14,942 nucleotides of DNA from the NCBI GenBank assembly GCA_937895825.1, contig CALBKP010000094.1, positions 1-14,942 on the forward strand, read 5' to 3'. Position 1 is the stretch's first letter. The number at the start of each line of letters is the position of its first letter. Source of the stretch: an uncultured Alistipes sp. Its GTDB lineage: Bacteria; Bacteroidota; Bacteroidia; Bacteroidales; Rikenellaceae. Made by a program: the position numbers and the translations under genes. Positions 6,656-13,276 of the stretch are shown here, in pieces. The notes under the pieces are model-generated. The model saw only the letters and a list, made by a program, of their open reading frames with translations. It made no database searches and was not told where the DNA came from.

Positions 6656-6716
6656 AATCCATATGCCACATCTAACCCACTTAACCCATTCGACCCATCT
6701 AACCCATGTATCGCCC
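6656..6716 (-). repeat. Degenerate 9-bp tandem repeat array, right arm, G-quadruplex-capable
   Basis: CCC triplets occur at 6676, 6685, 6694 and 6703, exactly 9 bp apart, with two decayed units to the left (from 6656) and a further CCC at 6714. Read on the minus strand the unit is TGGGTTAGA, the inverse of the left array. Four GGG runs with 6-base loops on the minus strand satisfy the usual intramolecular G-quadruplex pattern. A 42-bp unrelated spacer (6614-6655) separates the arms. The rest of the 344-bp gap (6464-6807) holds only the two promoters and an A/T-rich stretch. Confidence 0.75.
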
Positions 6717-6770
6717 ACTTTTTTTTTAGAAATTATTTAAATTTTAGAGATAATTTTCAAAATATTTTAT

Positions 6771-6778
6771 TATCTTTG
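6771..6778 (+). promoter_or_regulatory. -7 box of the ROK regulator promoter
   Basis: TATCTTTG matches the Bacteroidetes -7 consensus exactly and lies 29 bp before the ATG at 6808. No TTTG is found 19-20 bp upstream (the region is A/T-rich and holds only a TTTTAG at 6742-6747), so the -33 element is weak or absent, which may mean dependence on an activator. Confidence 0.55.
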
Positions 6779-6807
6779 TACTACCAATTTAATGTTTGCA
6801 ATAGAAA

Positions 6808-8037
6808 ATGACATCACTGGCAAAGTTTTTTAATATCGATGCCAACGAAAATCTCAAGGGCATCACACACAAGAATAACATCATCAAGCGCAATATCATA
6901 GCATATATGGCGCTTAACGGAGAGTGTACACTCTCGGAGCTCACACGCGAGCTACACATCAGCGTACCAACGATGACAAAGCTCGTGCAGGAGCTCGTTG
7001 ACGACCATATCGTCATCGACCTCGGCAAGGTGGAGACCCCTGGAGGCCGCCGCCCTAACGTCTTTGGCCTCGCCAACTCGGCGATATACTTCGCAGGCAT
7101 CAACGTCGGCCGTGACCACATGACCTACGTAGTCACCGACCTTCAGAACAACATCATTAGCGAGCGCACCGACAACACCTTCGAGCTTGTTGACCGTCCA
7201 CAGTGTCTGGAGCGCATCTGCCAGAACATAGAAACCTTCGTTGCTGACTGCGGCATCGACCGCGAGAAGATTCTCGGCGTAGGTGTCTCAATGGTAGGTC
7301 GAGTAAACCCCGAAACTGGCCGCTCGTACAAGTATTTCACATCGAGTGAGGAGTCGCTGACCGACATCATATCGTCGCGCATCGGTATCCGCGTAATGCT
7401 CGAGAACGACACCCGCGCACGCTGCTATGCTGAGTACACCACCGGCAAGTCGAAGAACGAGAGCAACGTACTCTACCTCCACATGGGTCGAGGCGTGGCT
7501 ATCGGCATCGTCATCGACGGTAAGCTCTACTACGGCAAGAACGGCTTTGCTGGCGAGTTCGGCCATATCCCATTCTTCGACAACGAGATCATCTGCGCCT
7601 GTGGCAAGAAGGGCTGTTTGGAGACCGAAGTTTCGGGTATCGCCATCGAGGACAAGATCGTGCAACTCATCAAGAATGGCGTGAACACACACCTACGCGA
7701 TATGTATGACCGCGGCGAGAGCATACATATCAACGACATCATTGCTGCGGCACGCAACGACGACAACCTCGCCATCGAGCTTATCGAGGAGGCCGGCGAG
7801 AAGGTGGGCAAGGCTGTAGCCTTCCTGATCAACACGTTCAACCCCGAAACTGTTATCGTAGGTGGCAACCTCGCGCAAGCGGGCGAGTATCTGATGCTTC
7901 CGCTGAAGTCATCAACAAACAAATACTCGCTCAACCTCGTCTACAAGGATACCAAGTTCCGCGTGTCTAAGATGAGCGATAGCGCCAATGCCTGGGGTGT
8001 AGCAATGCTTATCCGTAACAAGGTCATCGGTTTGTAA
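6808..8037 (+). CDS. ROK-family transcriptional regulator
   Basis: The 409-residue protein joins an N-terminal winged helix (about 24-88; recognition region TLSELTRELHISVPTMTKLV at 41-60, wing GGRRPN) to a ROK sugar-kinase-like domain. Visible ROK features are the glycine-rich GVGVSMVGRVNPETG (157-171), LENDTRAR with Asp201 at the kinase catalytic position, EFGH (Glu250, His253), and the zinc knuckle CACGKKGCLE (Cys263, Cys265, Cys270, Glu272). This is the NagC/Mlc/XylR design, in which a sugar or sugar phosphate controls DNA binding. Since the zinc site and catalytic Asp are kept, residual sugar binding is likely; the ligand cannot be named. Only a GNAT gene follows, 23 bp on, so targets probably lie elsewhere. 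The start fits the -7 box at 6771. Confidence 0.93.
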   Translation: MTSLAKFFNIDANENLKGITHKNNIIKRNIIAYMALNGECTLSELTRELHISVPTMTKLVQELVDDHIVIDLGKVETPGGRRPNVFGLANSAIYFAGINVGRDHMTYVVTDLQNNIISERTDNTFELVDRPQCLERICQNIETFVADCGIDREKILGVGVSMVGRVNPETGRSYKYFTSSEESLTDIISSRIGIRVMLENDTRARCYAEYTTGKSKNESNVLYLHMGRGVAIGIVIDGKLYYGKNGFAGEFGHIPFFDNEIICACGKKGCLETEVSGIAIEDKIVQLIKNGVNTHLRDMYDRGESIHINDIIAAARNDDNLAIELIEEAGEKVGKAVAFLINTFNPETVIVGGNLAQAGEYLMLPLKSSTNKYSLNLVYKDTKFRVSKMSDSANAWGVAMLIRNKVIGL

Positions 8038-8060
8038 GCCATACCTATATTATATATAAT

Positions 8061-8579
8061 ATGTTCGAACTTCGTAGCGAAATATGCCGTCTCCGCGCCC
8101 TTGAGCCAAGCGACTTAGAGCTTATCTACATTTGGGAGAACGACCCCGAGATATGGCGCGTGAGTGGCACCATCGCCCCCGTCTCGCGTGAGCGTCTCGC
8201 ACGCTTTATCGAGGAGCAGAACTATGACCTCTACACTACACGCCAGATGCGCTTAGTCATTGAGCGCCATGATGTAGCCATTGGTACGCTCGATATAATA
8301 GACTTCGACCCGCACCACCGCCGCTTCGGCATCGGTATACTCATTTACGACAACTCAGACCGTCAGCAGGGTTATGCCAGCAGTGCCATTGAACTGATAA
8401 AGAGCTACGCACGCGATACGCTCGGTCTACGCCAGATATGGGCAACCATCGCAGCAGATAACGTACCAAGTATCGCACTCTTCGAGAGCCGAGGTTTTGA
8501 ACAATGCGGTCGTCGCAAAGGGTGGCTACGTCGAGGCTCGGATTATATCGACGAACTGGAATATCAGCTATTCTTGTAG
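8061..8579 (+). CDS. GNAT-family N-acetyltransferase
   Basis: The 172-residue protein has the GNAT fold in the RimJ/RimL/SpeG style. An N-terminal strand and helix (LRALEPSDLELIYIWENDPE, 11-30) leads to the central strands (AIGTLDIIDFD, 73-83), the acetyl-CoA pyrophosphate loop RQQGYA (101-106), and the late motifs AADNVPSIALFESRGF (131-146). The length is normal for the family. Such enzymes transfer acetyl from acetyl-CoA to amines such as polyamines, ribosomal protein N-termini or antibiotics; the substrate cannot be read from the sequence. It follows the ROK gene by 23 bp without a promoter-like gap and is followed by a terminator, so the two form an operon. Confidence 0.88.
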   Translation: MFELRSEICRLRALEPSDLELIYIWENDPEIWRVSGTIAPVSRERLARFIEEQNYDLYTTRQMRLVIERHDVAIGTLDIIDFDPHHRRFGIGILIYDNSDRQQGYASSAIELIKSYARDTLGLRQIWATIAADNVPSIALFESRGFEQCGRRKGWLRRGSDYIDELEYQLFL

Positions 8580-8600
8580 ATCCGCATACGTAGAATAAGT

Positions 8601-8635
8601 GCGTGAGCCCATCATGAGGCTCACGCTCTCATTTT
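8601..8635 (+). terminator. Terminator after the ROK-GNAT operon
   Basis: GCGTGAGCC (8601-8609) pairs perfectly with GGCTCACGC (8618-8626) around an 8-base loop, followed by TCTCATTTT. The hairpin starts 22 bp after the GNAT stop. The T-rich tail also supplies the -33 TTTG of the fabD promoter. Confidence 0.85.
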
Positions 8636-8663
8636 GCAGTTTAAGAAATTATACGTAAATTTG
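8633..8663 (+). promoter_or_regulatory. fabD promoter
   Basis: TTTG (8633-8636), a 19-bp spacer and TAAATTTG (8656-8663) match the Bacteroidetes consensus. The expected transcription start near 8670 leaves a leader of about 55 nt to the ATG at 8724. Confidence 0.7.
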
Positions 8664-8723
8664 CGCACATTTGAATAGAGTTTAACCCGTAAGACCAAAT
8701 TGTCTTACACAATATTTAAGATA

Positions 8724-9605
8724 ATGAAACACGCATACGTATTCCCCGGCCAAGGATCGCAGGCCGTAGGTATGGGCAAGGATATCTATGACAACGTGCC
8801 CGAAGCCAAAGAGTTATTCGAAAAGGCTAACGAGATCCTCGGTTTCCGTATCACAGATATTATGTTTGCTGGCACCCCCGAGGAACTCAAGCAGACAAAG
8901 GTCACACAGCCTGCCGTATTTCTCCATTCGGTAATCCTTGCTAAGGCTCTCGGTGTTAAGCCTGACGGCGTTGCAGGACACTCACTCGGTGAGTTCTCGG
9001 CGTTGGTCGTTGCTGGCGCCCTCTCGTTTGAGGACGGATTGAAGCTCGTATCTAAGCGCGCTATGGCTATGCAGAAGTGCTGCGAGCAGCAGCCTGGAGG
9101 AATGGCTGCCGTTCTCGGTCTCGACGACAAGACCGTAGAGGAGGTTTGCGCGTCGGTTGACGGTGTTGTTGTAGGTGCTAACTACAACTGCCCAGGTCAG
9201 CTCGTTATCTCGGGTGCTGATGCTGCCGTTGACGAGGCCTGTGCAAAGCTTAAGGAGGCAGGCGCACGCCGCGCTTTGCGTCTTCCCGTAGGTGGAGCCT
9301 TCCACTCGCCACTAATGGAGCCTGCACGTCAGGAGCTTGAGGCAGCTATTGCCGAGGCTGAGTTTATGACTCCATCGTGTCCAGTATATCAGAATGTTGA
9401 TGCACAGCCATATGCCGACGCTGAGTCTATTAAAAAGAACCTTATCGCACAGCTAACAGCCCCCGTGCGCTGGACTCAGATCGTTGAGAAGATGATTGCC
9501 GACGAGTTCACCTCATTCACCGAGCTCGGCCCAGGCAACGTACTCCAGGGACTTGTATCGAAGGTTAGCCGCGAGGTTAGCGCCGAGTCAAAGGCTACGC
9601 TATAA
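8724..9605 (+). CDS. fabD: Malonyl-CoA:ACP transacylase (FabD)
   Basis: The 293-residue product has the normal FabD length. FabD moves malonyl from coenzyme A to acyl carrier protein, supplying the elongation unit of type II fatty acid synthesis in the cytoplasm. The oxyanion-hole motif FPGQGSQ is at 7-13, the nucleophile motif GHSLGEFSAL at 85-94 (Ser87), Arg112 lies in SKRAMAM, the catalytic histidine is His194 in GAFHSPLM, and Gln243 is in QLTAPVRW. All line up with E. coli Ser92, Arg117, His201 and Gln250. The start at ATG 8724 (MKHAYVFPGQG) begins right before the first beta strand; a TTG at 8700 in the same frame would add eight residues with no family support. It is not next to other fab genes here and has its own promoter and terminator. 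Confidence 0.96.
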   Translation: MKHAYVFPGQGSQAVGMGKDIYDNVPEAKELFEKANEILGFRITDIMFAGTPEELKQTKVTQPAVFLHSVILAKALGVKPDGVAGHSLGEFSALVVAGALSFEDGLKLVSKRAMAMQKCCEQQPGGMAAVLGLDDKTVEEVCASVDGVVVGANYNCPGQLVISGADAAVDEACAKLKEAGARRALRLPVGGAFHSPLMEPARQELEAAIAEAEFMTPSCPVYQNVDAQPYADAESIKKNLIAQLTAPVRWTQIVEKMIADEFTSFTELGPGNVLQGLVSKVSREVSAESKATL

Positions 9606-9621
9606 CAAAAAGCCACGTTTT

Positions 9622-9667
9622 AAATAGGCCATATCTGTAATTTTATACGCGATATGGCCTATTTTTT
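9622..9667 (+). terminator. fabD terminator
   Basis: A perfect 14-bp stem, AAATAGGCCATATC (9622-9635) against GATATGGCCTATTT (9651-9664), encloses a 15-base loop and runs into six Ts (9662-9667). It starts 17 bp after the fabD stop. Confidence 0.9.
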
Positions 9668-9786
9668 GCACAACAACATAAAGATATATTTACAAAATTT
9701 CAACCAATAAAGAGCCAAATTTTTAAACAAGATAATTTGTAATAAAATTTAAATAATAAAAAAATCACAATTTTTATTGGAAATTA

Positions 9787-9817
9787 TTTGCAGTTTAATA
9801 TAATTTTTGTACCTTTG
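9787..9817 (+). promoter_or_regulatory. Promoter of the DUF3575/lipoprotein operon
   Basis: TTTG (9787-9790), a 19-bp spacer and TACCTTTG (9810-9817) match the consensus exactly. Transcription would start near 9824, giving a leader of about 145 nt. Upstream, 9668-9786 is A/T-rich with no gene. Confidence 0.75.
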
Positions 9818-9823
9818 CATAAC

Positions 9824-9969
9824 TAAGTGAAGGGAATGTGTGAGGTGTCTGCATAAATGCCTGATAACCAGCAAGGAAAAAGTCTATTAGCGCAGACCAT
9901 GAAATAGTGGGTTTTGACCAAGTGCTTAGTACAATGGGATTGAAACTGATAAACATCATCAAATAACGG
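9824..9969 (+). promoter_or_regulatory. Long 5' leader with two tiny overlapping ORFs
   Basis: Between the promoter and the DUF3575 gene lies a leader that is clearly less A/T-rich than the promoter region. ATG 9857 opens a 16-codon frame (MPDNQQGKSLLAQTMK) closed by TAG at 9905-9907. A GTG overlapping that stop (9907) opens a second frame of 19 codons, VGFDQVLSTMGLKLINIIK, with an internal ATG at 9934, closed by TAA at 9964-9966, three bases before the DUF3575 ATG. GTCTGC 9847-9852 can pair with GCAGAC 9892-9897, enclosing most of the first frame, and GCATAAATGC at 9851-9860 is self-complementary. No known riboswitch was recognised. Coding status of the small frames is uncertain. Confidence 0.4.
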
Positions 9970-11271
9970 ATGATCAAAAGAGATAAAATATCGATACTTC
10001 TTGCATCATTGTTTGCCACATTGTTGATGCCGTCTGGAGTGTATGCTCAGGATGACCGTCTCGACGATGAGTGGCAGACTGATTATCGCCATGGTATCAG
10101 CGTCGACTTCCGTGTCAATTCAACCGTGATTGACCGTAAGTACCGCAAGAACGATGGCGTGATGGATCGTATTGATTCTCTCTTTAATGCGATTACCAAT
10201 GATACACTCGTAGAGGTTGTATCAATTGAATTCTGCGGTACAGCATCGCCCGAGGGTAACTCTCGCGTCAACAGCCGTCTTAGCCGTGCTCGTCTTGATG
10301 CAATGGAGAAGATGGTTCGTGGTCGCCTCGACATTTCAGAGGATATCGTTCTACGTAACGACCACTACATCGCATGGGATCACCTTATTGAGCTTGTTGA
10401 GGCCGACGAGACACTTCCTCAGAGAGAGCGTGTTCTGGAAATTCTTCGTACAAGCTATCCTGATGCTAAGGACTGGAGAGGCGTACCTATCGACGGTCGA
10501 ATCCCTGAACTCAAGGCAATTGACAATGGTACAGTATGGTATCAGCTAAATAGCCGCTATTTCGTGCAGATGCGTAACGCATGGTTTATCATGACAACAC
10601 ATCGCCGCAAATTACTGGAGCCTGCAATCGAGGCAAAGCCGCTTGCTATGGCTGTGAATACTCCTAAGCCAGCACAGATTTATATGCCTGTATTGCCAGT
10701 TAAGGAGTTCGATACAGACATCCGCGTACCTTTGATGAGCATCAAAGCTAACGTATTGGAGGCTGCTGCACTTATTGCAAACCTCGGCTTGGAGTTCCGC
10801 ATTACTCCTCGTTTGTCACTCGACGTTATTGGACATTATTCACCATACGATTACTTTAACCCGCATCGTAAGGCTCGTGTCTTCGGTATCCAGCCCGAGG
10901 TGCGTTACTGGTGGGGCGAGTCACTCGTAAAGGGTCACTTTATTGGTCTTCACGTACCAGTATCAGGTTTCAACATCCAGCTTAACGATGATTATCGTTA
11001 CCAGGATCCTAACCACGCATTGTGGGGCATTGGCGTGAGCTATGGTTATGCAATGCCATTAGGCAAGCGTGAGAAGTGGGGCGTTGAGTTCACTGTCGGC
11101 TTCGGTTACATGGATGTTAAGTACGATACCTACGAGGGTGTAACCAATGGTAAGTATATCAATACACAGCGCAAGGACTACTTCGGTCCTACTCGCTTGG
11201 GTATTAACTTCTCATATCGCATTGATAGAAAGAAGAATATTGAGAAAGAGAACTTTTTAATGGGATTCTAA
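9970..11271 (+). CDS. DUF3575-type outer-membrane protein with OmpA-like domain
   Basis: The 433-residue protein begins with a Sec signal peptide (cleavage probably after GVYA, residue 26), so it is exported. Residues about 43-125 resemble an OmpA-like domain: VVSIEFCGTASPEG followed by NSRLSRARLDAM recalls the phrase seen in OmpA-family C-terminal domains. From about 252 to the end the pattern is that of DUF3575: MSIKANVLEAAALIANLGLE, ITPRLSLDVIGHYSPYDYF and alternating aromatic strands up to FSYRID. This predicts a small beta-barrel in the outer membrane. DUF3575 proteins are often encoded beside Mfa/Fim-type fimbrial genes in Bacteroidetes, and here a fimbrillin-like lipoprotein gene follows 15 bp later in the same operon. 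The precise role (anchor, porin or assembly aid) is not known. Confidence 0.85.
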   Translation: MIKRDKISILLASLFATLLMPSGVYAQDDRLDDEWQTDYRHGISVDFRVNSTVIDRKYRKNDGVMDRIDSLFNAITNDTLVEVVSIEFCGTASPEGNSRVNSRLSRARLDAMEKMVRGRLDISEDIVLRNDHYIAWDHLIELVEADETLPQRERVLEILRTSYPDAKDWRGVPIDGRIPELKAIDNGTVWYQLNSRYFVQMRNAWFIMTTHRRKLLEPAIEAKPLAMAVNTPKPAQIYMPVLPVKEFDTDIRVPLMSIKANVLEAAALIANLGLEFRITPRLSLDVIGHYSPYDYFNPHRKARVFGIQPEVRYWWGESLVKGHFIGLHVPVSGFNIQLNDDYRYQDPNHALWGIGVSYGYAMPLGKREKWGVEFTVGFGYMDVKYDTYEGVTNGKYINTQRKDYFGPTRLGINFSYRIDRKKNIEKENFLMGF

Positions 11272-11286
11272 TACATTGTTAGATAA

Positions 11287-12348
11287 ATGATTAACAGAGT
11301 AAAACATATCGCGCTGATGATGTTGTCGTTGCTTGCACTTGCAAGTTGTGACCGCACTATCCACGAGTATCCAGGCACGGTGAACATTGAGCTCATTGTG
11401 AACTGCTCTGTTGATACTACGCACCCAGAGCACTTCGTCACCGTAGAGTGTGATGCCGAGACAGGTACATCATACGTTGTACGTACACAGAGTGCAGATC
11501 TTAAGGGTACCCGATTCAATGAGCCAGTGTGTTTGCGCTATGTGATTGACCTATATAAGGTTGAGGCTTCGCACTCTAAGTTCGTTTCACGCGAGATACG
11601 ATTCTCATCACTTACTGATGCCAAGTACGAGGCTACCGCATCATTCCAGGTTGATGCAGCAAAGTATAAGGTGCTTGTTTGGTGTGACTACGTACAGGAT
11701 GACGTTCGCGAGGCATGGTACTACCAGACAGATGATCTGACAAAGATTCTCTACTCGGATATTGAGGTTGTCGATAACAACGATAAGGATGCCTTTACAA
11801 ACATGATAGAGGTGAACCTAACAGACTACTACTATCTTGAGGGTGACTTTGTTGTAACGTACGACACTAAGCTTAGCCGACCTAAGGGACGATACAAGTG
11901 TATCACTACCGATATGAATGACTTTACTCATGGTGGCGGTGATCCTGAGAATATCACAGCAATCATCACCTACACTCAGTACGTATCGGCAGGTTACAAT
12001 GTTGAGGAGCAGAAGCCTAACTACTTTGAGCCTACACGTACCTTCATGACAAAGTCAAAACTTGACAAGGATGGTAATCTTGAGCTCTTCTATGACTACG
12101 TATTTGTGAATGGTAAGCAGACCAATGTTAAGCTTAACATGTTCTTCTACAATGGCGACATCACTGTAGGAGAGAATGGTGAGGTAATCGGTGAGGAGAT
12201 CAGCCACTGGACAGGTATCGTTGTTCCATTGAAGCGTAACATGGAGACCATCATCGAGGGACGTATGCTTACTACATCGTTTGGTACCGGTGGTATCGGT
12301 ATTGATCCAGGCTTTGAGGACGAGATTGTCATCCCATGGGAAGACTAA
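11287..12348 (+). CDS. Fimbrillin-like (DUF6562-like) lipoprotein
   Basis: The 353-residue protein has a lipoprotein signal with lipobox LALASC (Cys21), followed by DRTIHEYPG and a beta-rich body. Segments LRYVIDLYKVE, KYKVLVWCDYV and RYKCITTDMNDF correspond in order and spacing to LRYSLEVYDAD, DYRFVVFADFV and KLRVIATDLAEL in the left-edge lipoprotein, so both seem to belong to one family (I think DUF6562, related to fimbrillins). The end FEDEIVIPWED is intact and a terminator follows, so the gene is complete. It lies 15 bp after the DUF3575 gene, implying one operon. It is probably surface exposed, perhaps a pilus anchor or subunit; it lacks the TRA-type arginine motif seen in the left-edge protein, so a non-processed role is possible. 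Confidence 0.78.
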   Translation: MINRVKHIALMMLSLLALASCDRTIHEYPGTVNIELIVNCSVDTTHPEHFVTVECDAETGTSYVVRTQSADLKGTRFNEPVCLRYVIDLYKVEASHSKFVSREIRFSSLTDAKYEATASFQVDAAKYKVLVWCDYVQDDVREAWYYQTDDLTKILYSDIEVVDNNDKDAFTNMIEVNLTDYYYLEGDFVVTYDTKLSRPKGRYKCITTDMNDFTHGGGDPENITAIITYTQYVSAGYNVEEQKPNYFEPTRTFMTKSKLDKDGNLELFYDYVFVNGKQTNVKLNMFFYNGDITVGENGEVIGEEISHWTGIVVPLKRNMETIIEGRMLTTSFGTGGIGIDPGFEDEIVIPWED

Positions 12349-12416
12349 CGCGTAGGCAAAAACAATCGAAAGCTAACGCAGAGGCTAAAATGGGAAACTA
12401 ACGTTAGCTGCAAAAA
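12345..12416 (+). repeat. Three-copy degenerate repeat after the lipoprotein gene
   Basis: CTAACG recurs at 12345, 12373 and 12398, each time followed within 6-8 bases by a GGC or TGC and then an A-run (for example AGGCAAAA, AGGCTAAAA, CTGCAAAAA). Unit lengths are 28 and 25 bp. The first copy overlaps the stop codon of the lipoprotein gene. The third copy contains the palindrome CTAACGTTAG. It may be a decayed duplication or a simple local repeat. Confidence 0.45.
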
Positions 12417-12456
12417 GAGAACATAAGAAGCAAAAGTAGATAACACAGAAAATAAC

Positions 12457-12488
12457 AATTGGGTGTCCTAATAGGGCACCCAATTTTC
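12457..12488 (+). terminator. Terminator of the DUF3575/lipoprotein operon
   Basis: AATTGGGTGTCC (12457-12468) pairs with GGGCACCCAATT (12474-12485), 12 bp with one G-T wobble, around a 5-base TAATA loop and followed by a short T-run. It lies about 110 bp after the lipoprotein stop, beyond the CTAACG repeats. Confidence 0.85.
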
Positions 12489-12598
12489 ATATATACGAGT
12501 TACAGATGGAGTGCGACACAATATACATATAGCAAACCAAATCATAAAATAGCGCGACAAAAATGCCCCCAGTAACGCGCAAAATCAAATAAAGTTAT

Positions 12599-12606
12599 TA
12601 ACTTTG
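12599..12606 (+). promoter_or_regulatory. -7 box of the maf/S46 peptidase promoter
   Basis: TAACTTTG fits the Bacteroidetes -7 pattern TAnnTTTG and lies 34 bp before the maf ATG. No TTTG stands 19-20 bp upstream, so the -33 part is weak. The stretch 12490-12598 holds no gene that I can support. Confidence 0.5.
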
Positions 12607-12640
12607 TACGATAAAAGTTCAATCAATAAAAACATAAGGG

Positions 12641-13252
12641 ATGCTACTTCACGACAAACTAAAATCATACAACGTAATACTCGCCTCGGCATCACCACGC
12701 CGACGTGAGCTTTTGCGCGCCACTGGCATTGAGTATCATCTTGCCGAGAAGTTTGAGTGCGAGGAGACATACCATGCATCGCTTGATGCAATGGAGGTAG
12801 CCCCCTACCTCTCTCTGCTCAAGAGCCACGCCTACCCCACAGCCTTAGCATACAACGACCTGCTTATCACGGCTGATACTACCGTTGTGCTTGATGGCAA
12901 GGTACTCGGCAAGCCCTCAACTGAGTCTGAGGCTCGTGAGATGATTGCCGCACTCGCGGGGCGTGAGCACAGCGTTGTCACTGGCGTTACGCTACGCATG
13001 CAAGATCGCGAACGCACTTTCTCGTCGCAGAGTAAAGTGCGCTTTGCGCCACTCAGCACTGAGCAGATTGACTACTACGTCGACCACTATCACCCGATGG
13101 ATAAGGCCGGAGCATACGGCATACAGGAGTGGATAGGCTACGTGGGCATAGAGTCAATCGATGGCTCATTCTATAATGTCATGGGGCTCCCTGTACAACG
13201 TCTATGCCGCGAAATAGAGATGCTTATCGAGGCACTACCCTCTTGCTACTAA
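12641..13252 (+). CDS. maf: Maf-family nucleotide pyrophosphatase (dTTP/UTP type)
   Basis: The 203-residue protein has every Maf landmark: ILASASPRRRELL at 13-25 (Ser16, Arg20-22), ITADTTVVLDGKVLGKP at 76-92 (Asp79 as the likely catalytic acid, Lys91), KAGAYGIQE at 155-163 and IDGSFYNVMGLPV at 173-185. Maf proteins hydrolyse nucleoside triphosphates to monophosphates and pyrophosphate, removing non-canonical nucleotides in the cytoplasm. The ADTTV form points to the YhdE group (dTTP/UTP) rather than the YceF group, which usually has DQ at that place. The start at 12641 fits the -7 box and leaves a normal N-terminus. The S46 peptidase gene follows after 24 bp, so they may be cotranscribed, though their functions do not obviously connect. 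Confidence 0.93.
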   Translation: MLLHDKLKSYNVILASASPRRRELLRATGIEYHLAEKFECEETYHASLDAMEVAPYLSLLKSHAYPTALAYNDLLITADTTVVLDGKVLGKPSTESEAREMIAALAGREHSVVTGVTLRMQDRERTFSSQSKVRFAPLSTEQIDYYVDHYHPMDKAGAYGIQEWIGYVGIESIDGSFYNVMGLPVQRLCREIEMLIEALPSCY

Positions 13253-13276
13253 ACGAATAAACAAAACTTAACAGAT

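Noticed and set aside
6551..6716. The 9-bp arrays as a CRISPR array or protein repeat
   Set aside because: The period is far too short for CRISPR, there are no spacers or cas genes, and stop codons interrupt the frames.
7288..7934. Long minus-strand frames opposite the ROK gene
   Set aside because: Two overlapping 134-codon frames lie antisense to the ROK catalytic domain and show no domain features.
8700..8723. A TTG start for fabD
   Set aside because: The ATG at 8724 gives the normal FabD N-terminus directly before the first strand; the extra residues have no support.
9696..9786. An invertible fimbrial promoter flanked by inverted repeats
   Set aside because: An imperfect inverted pair (about 9696-9712 and 9772-9786) exists, but the mapped promoter boxes lie outside it, the arms differ by an insertion, and no recombinase gene is near.
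9857..9966. The two tiny leader frames as confident genes
   Set aside because: They are too short to judge by sequence alone and lack known homologues, so they are described within the leader and not as CDS.
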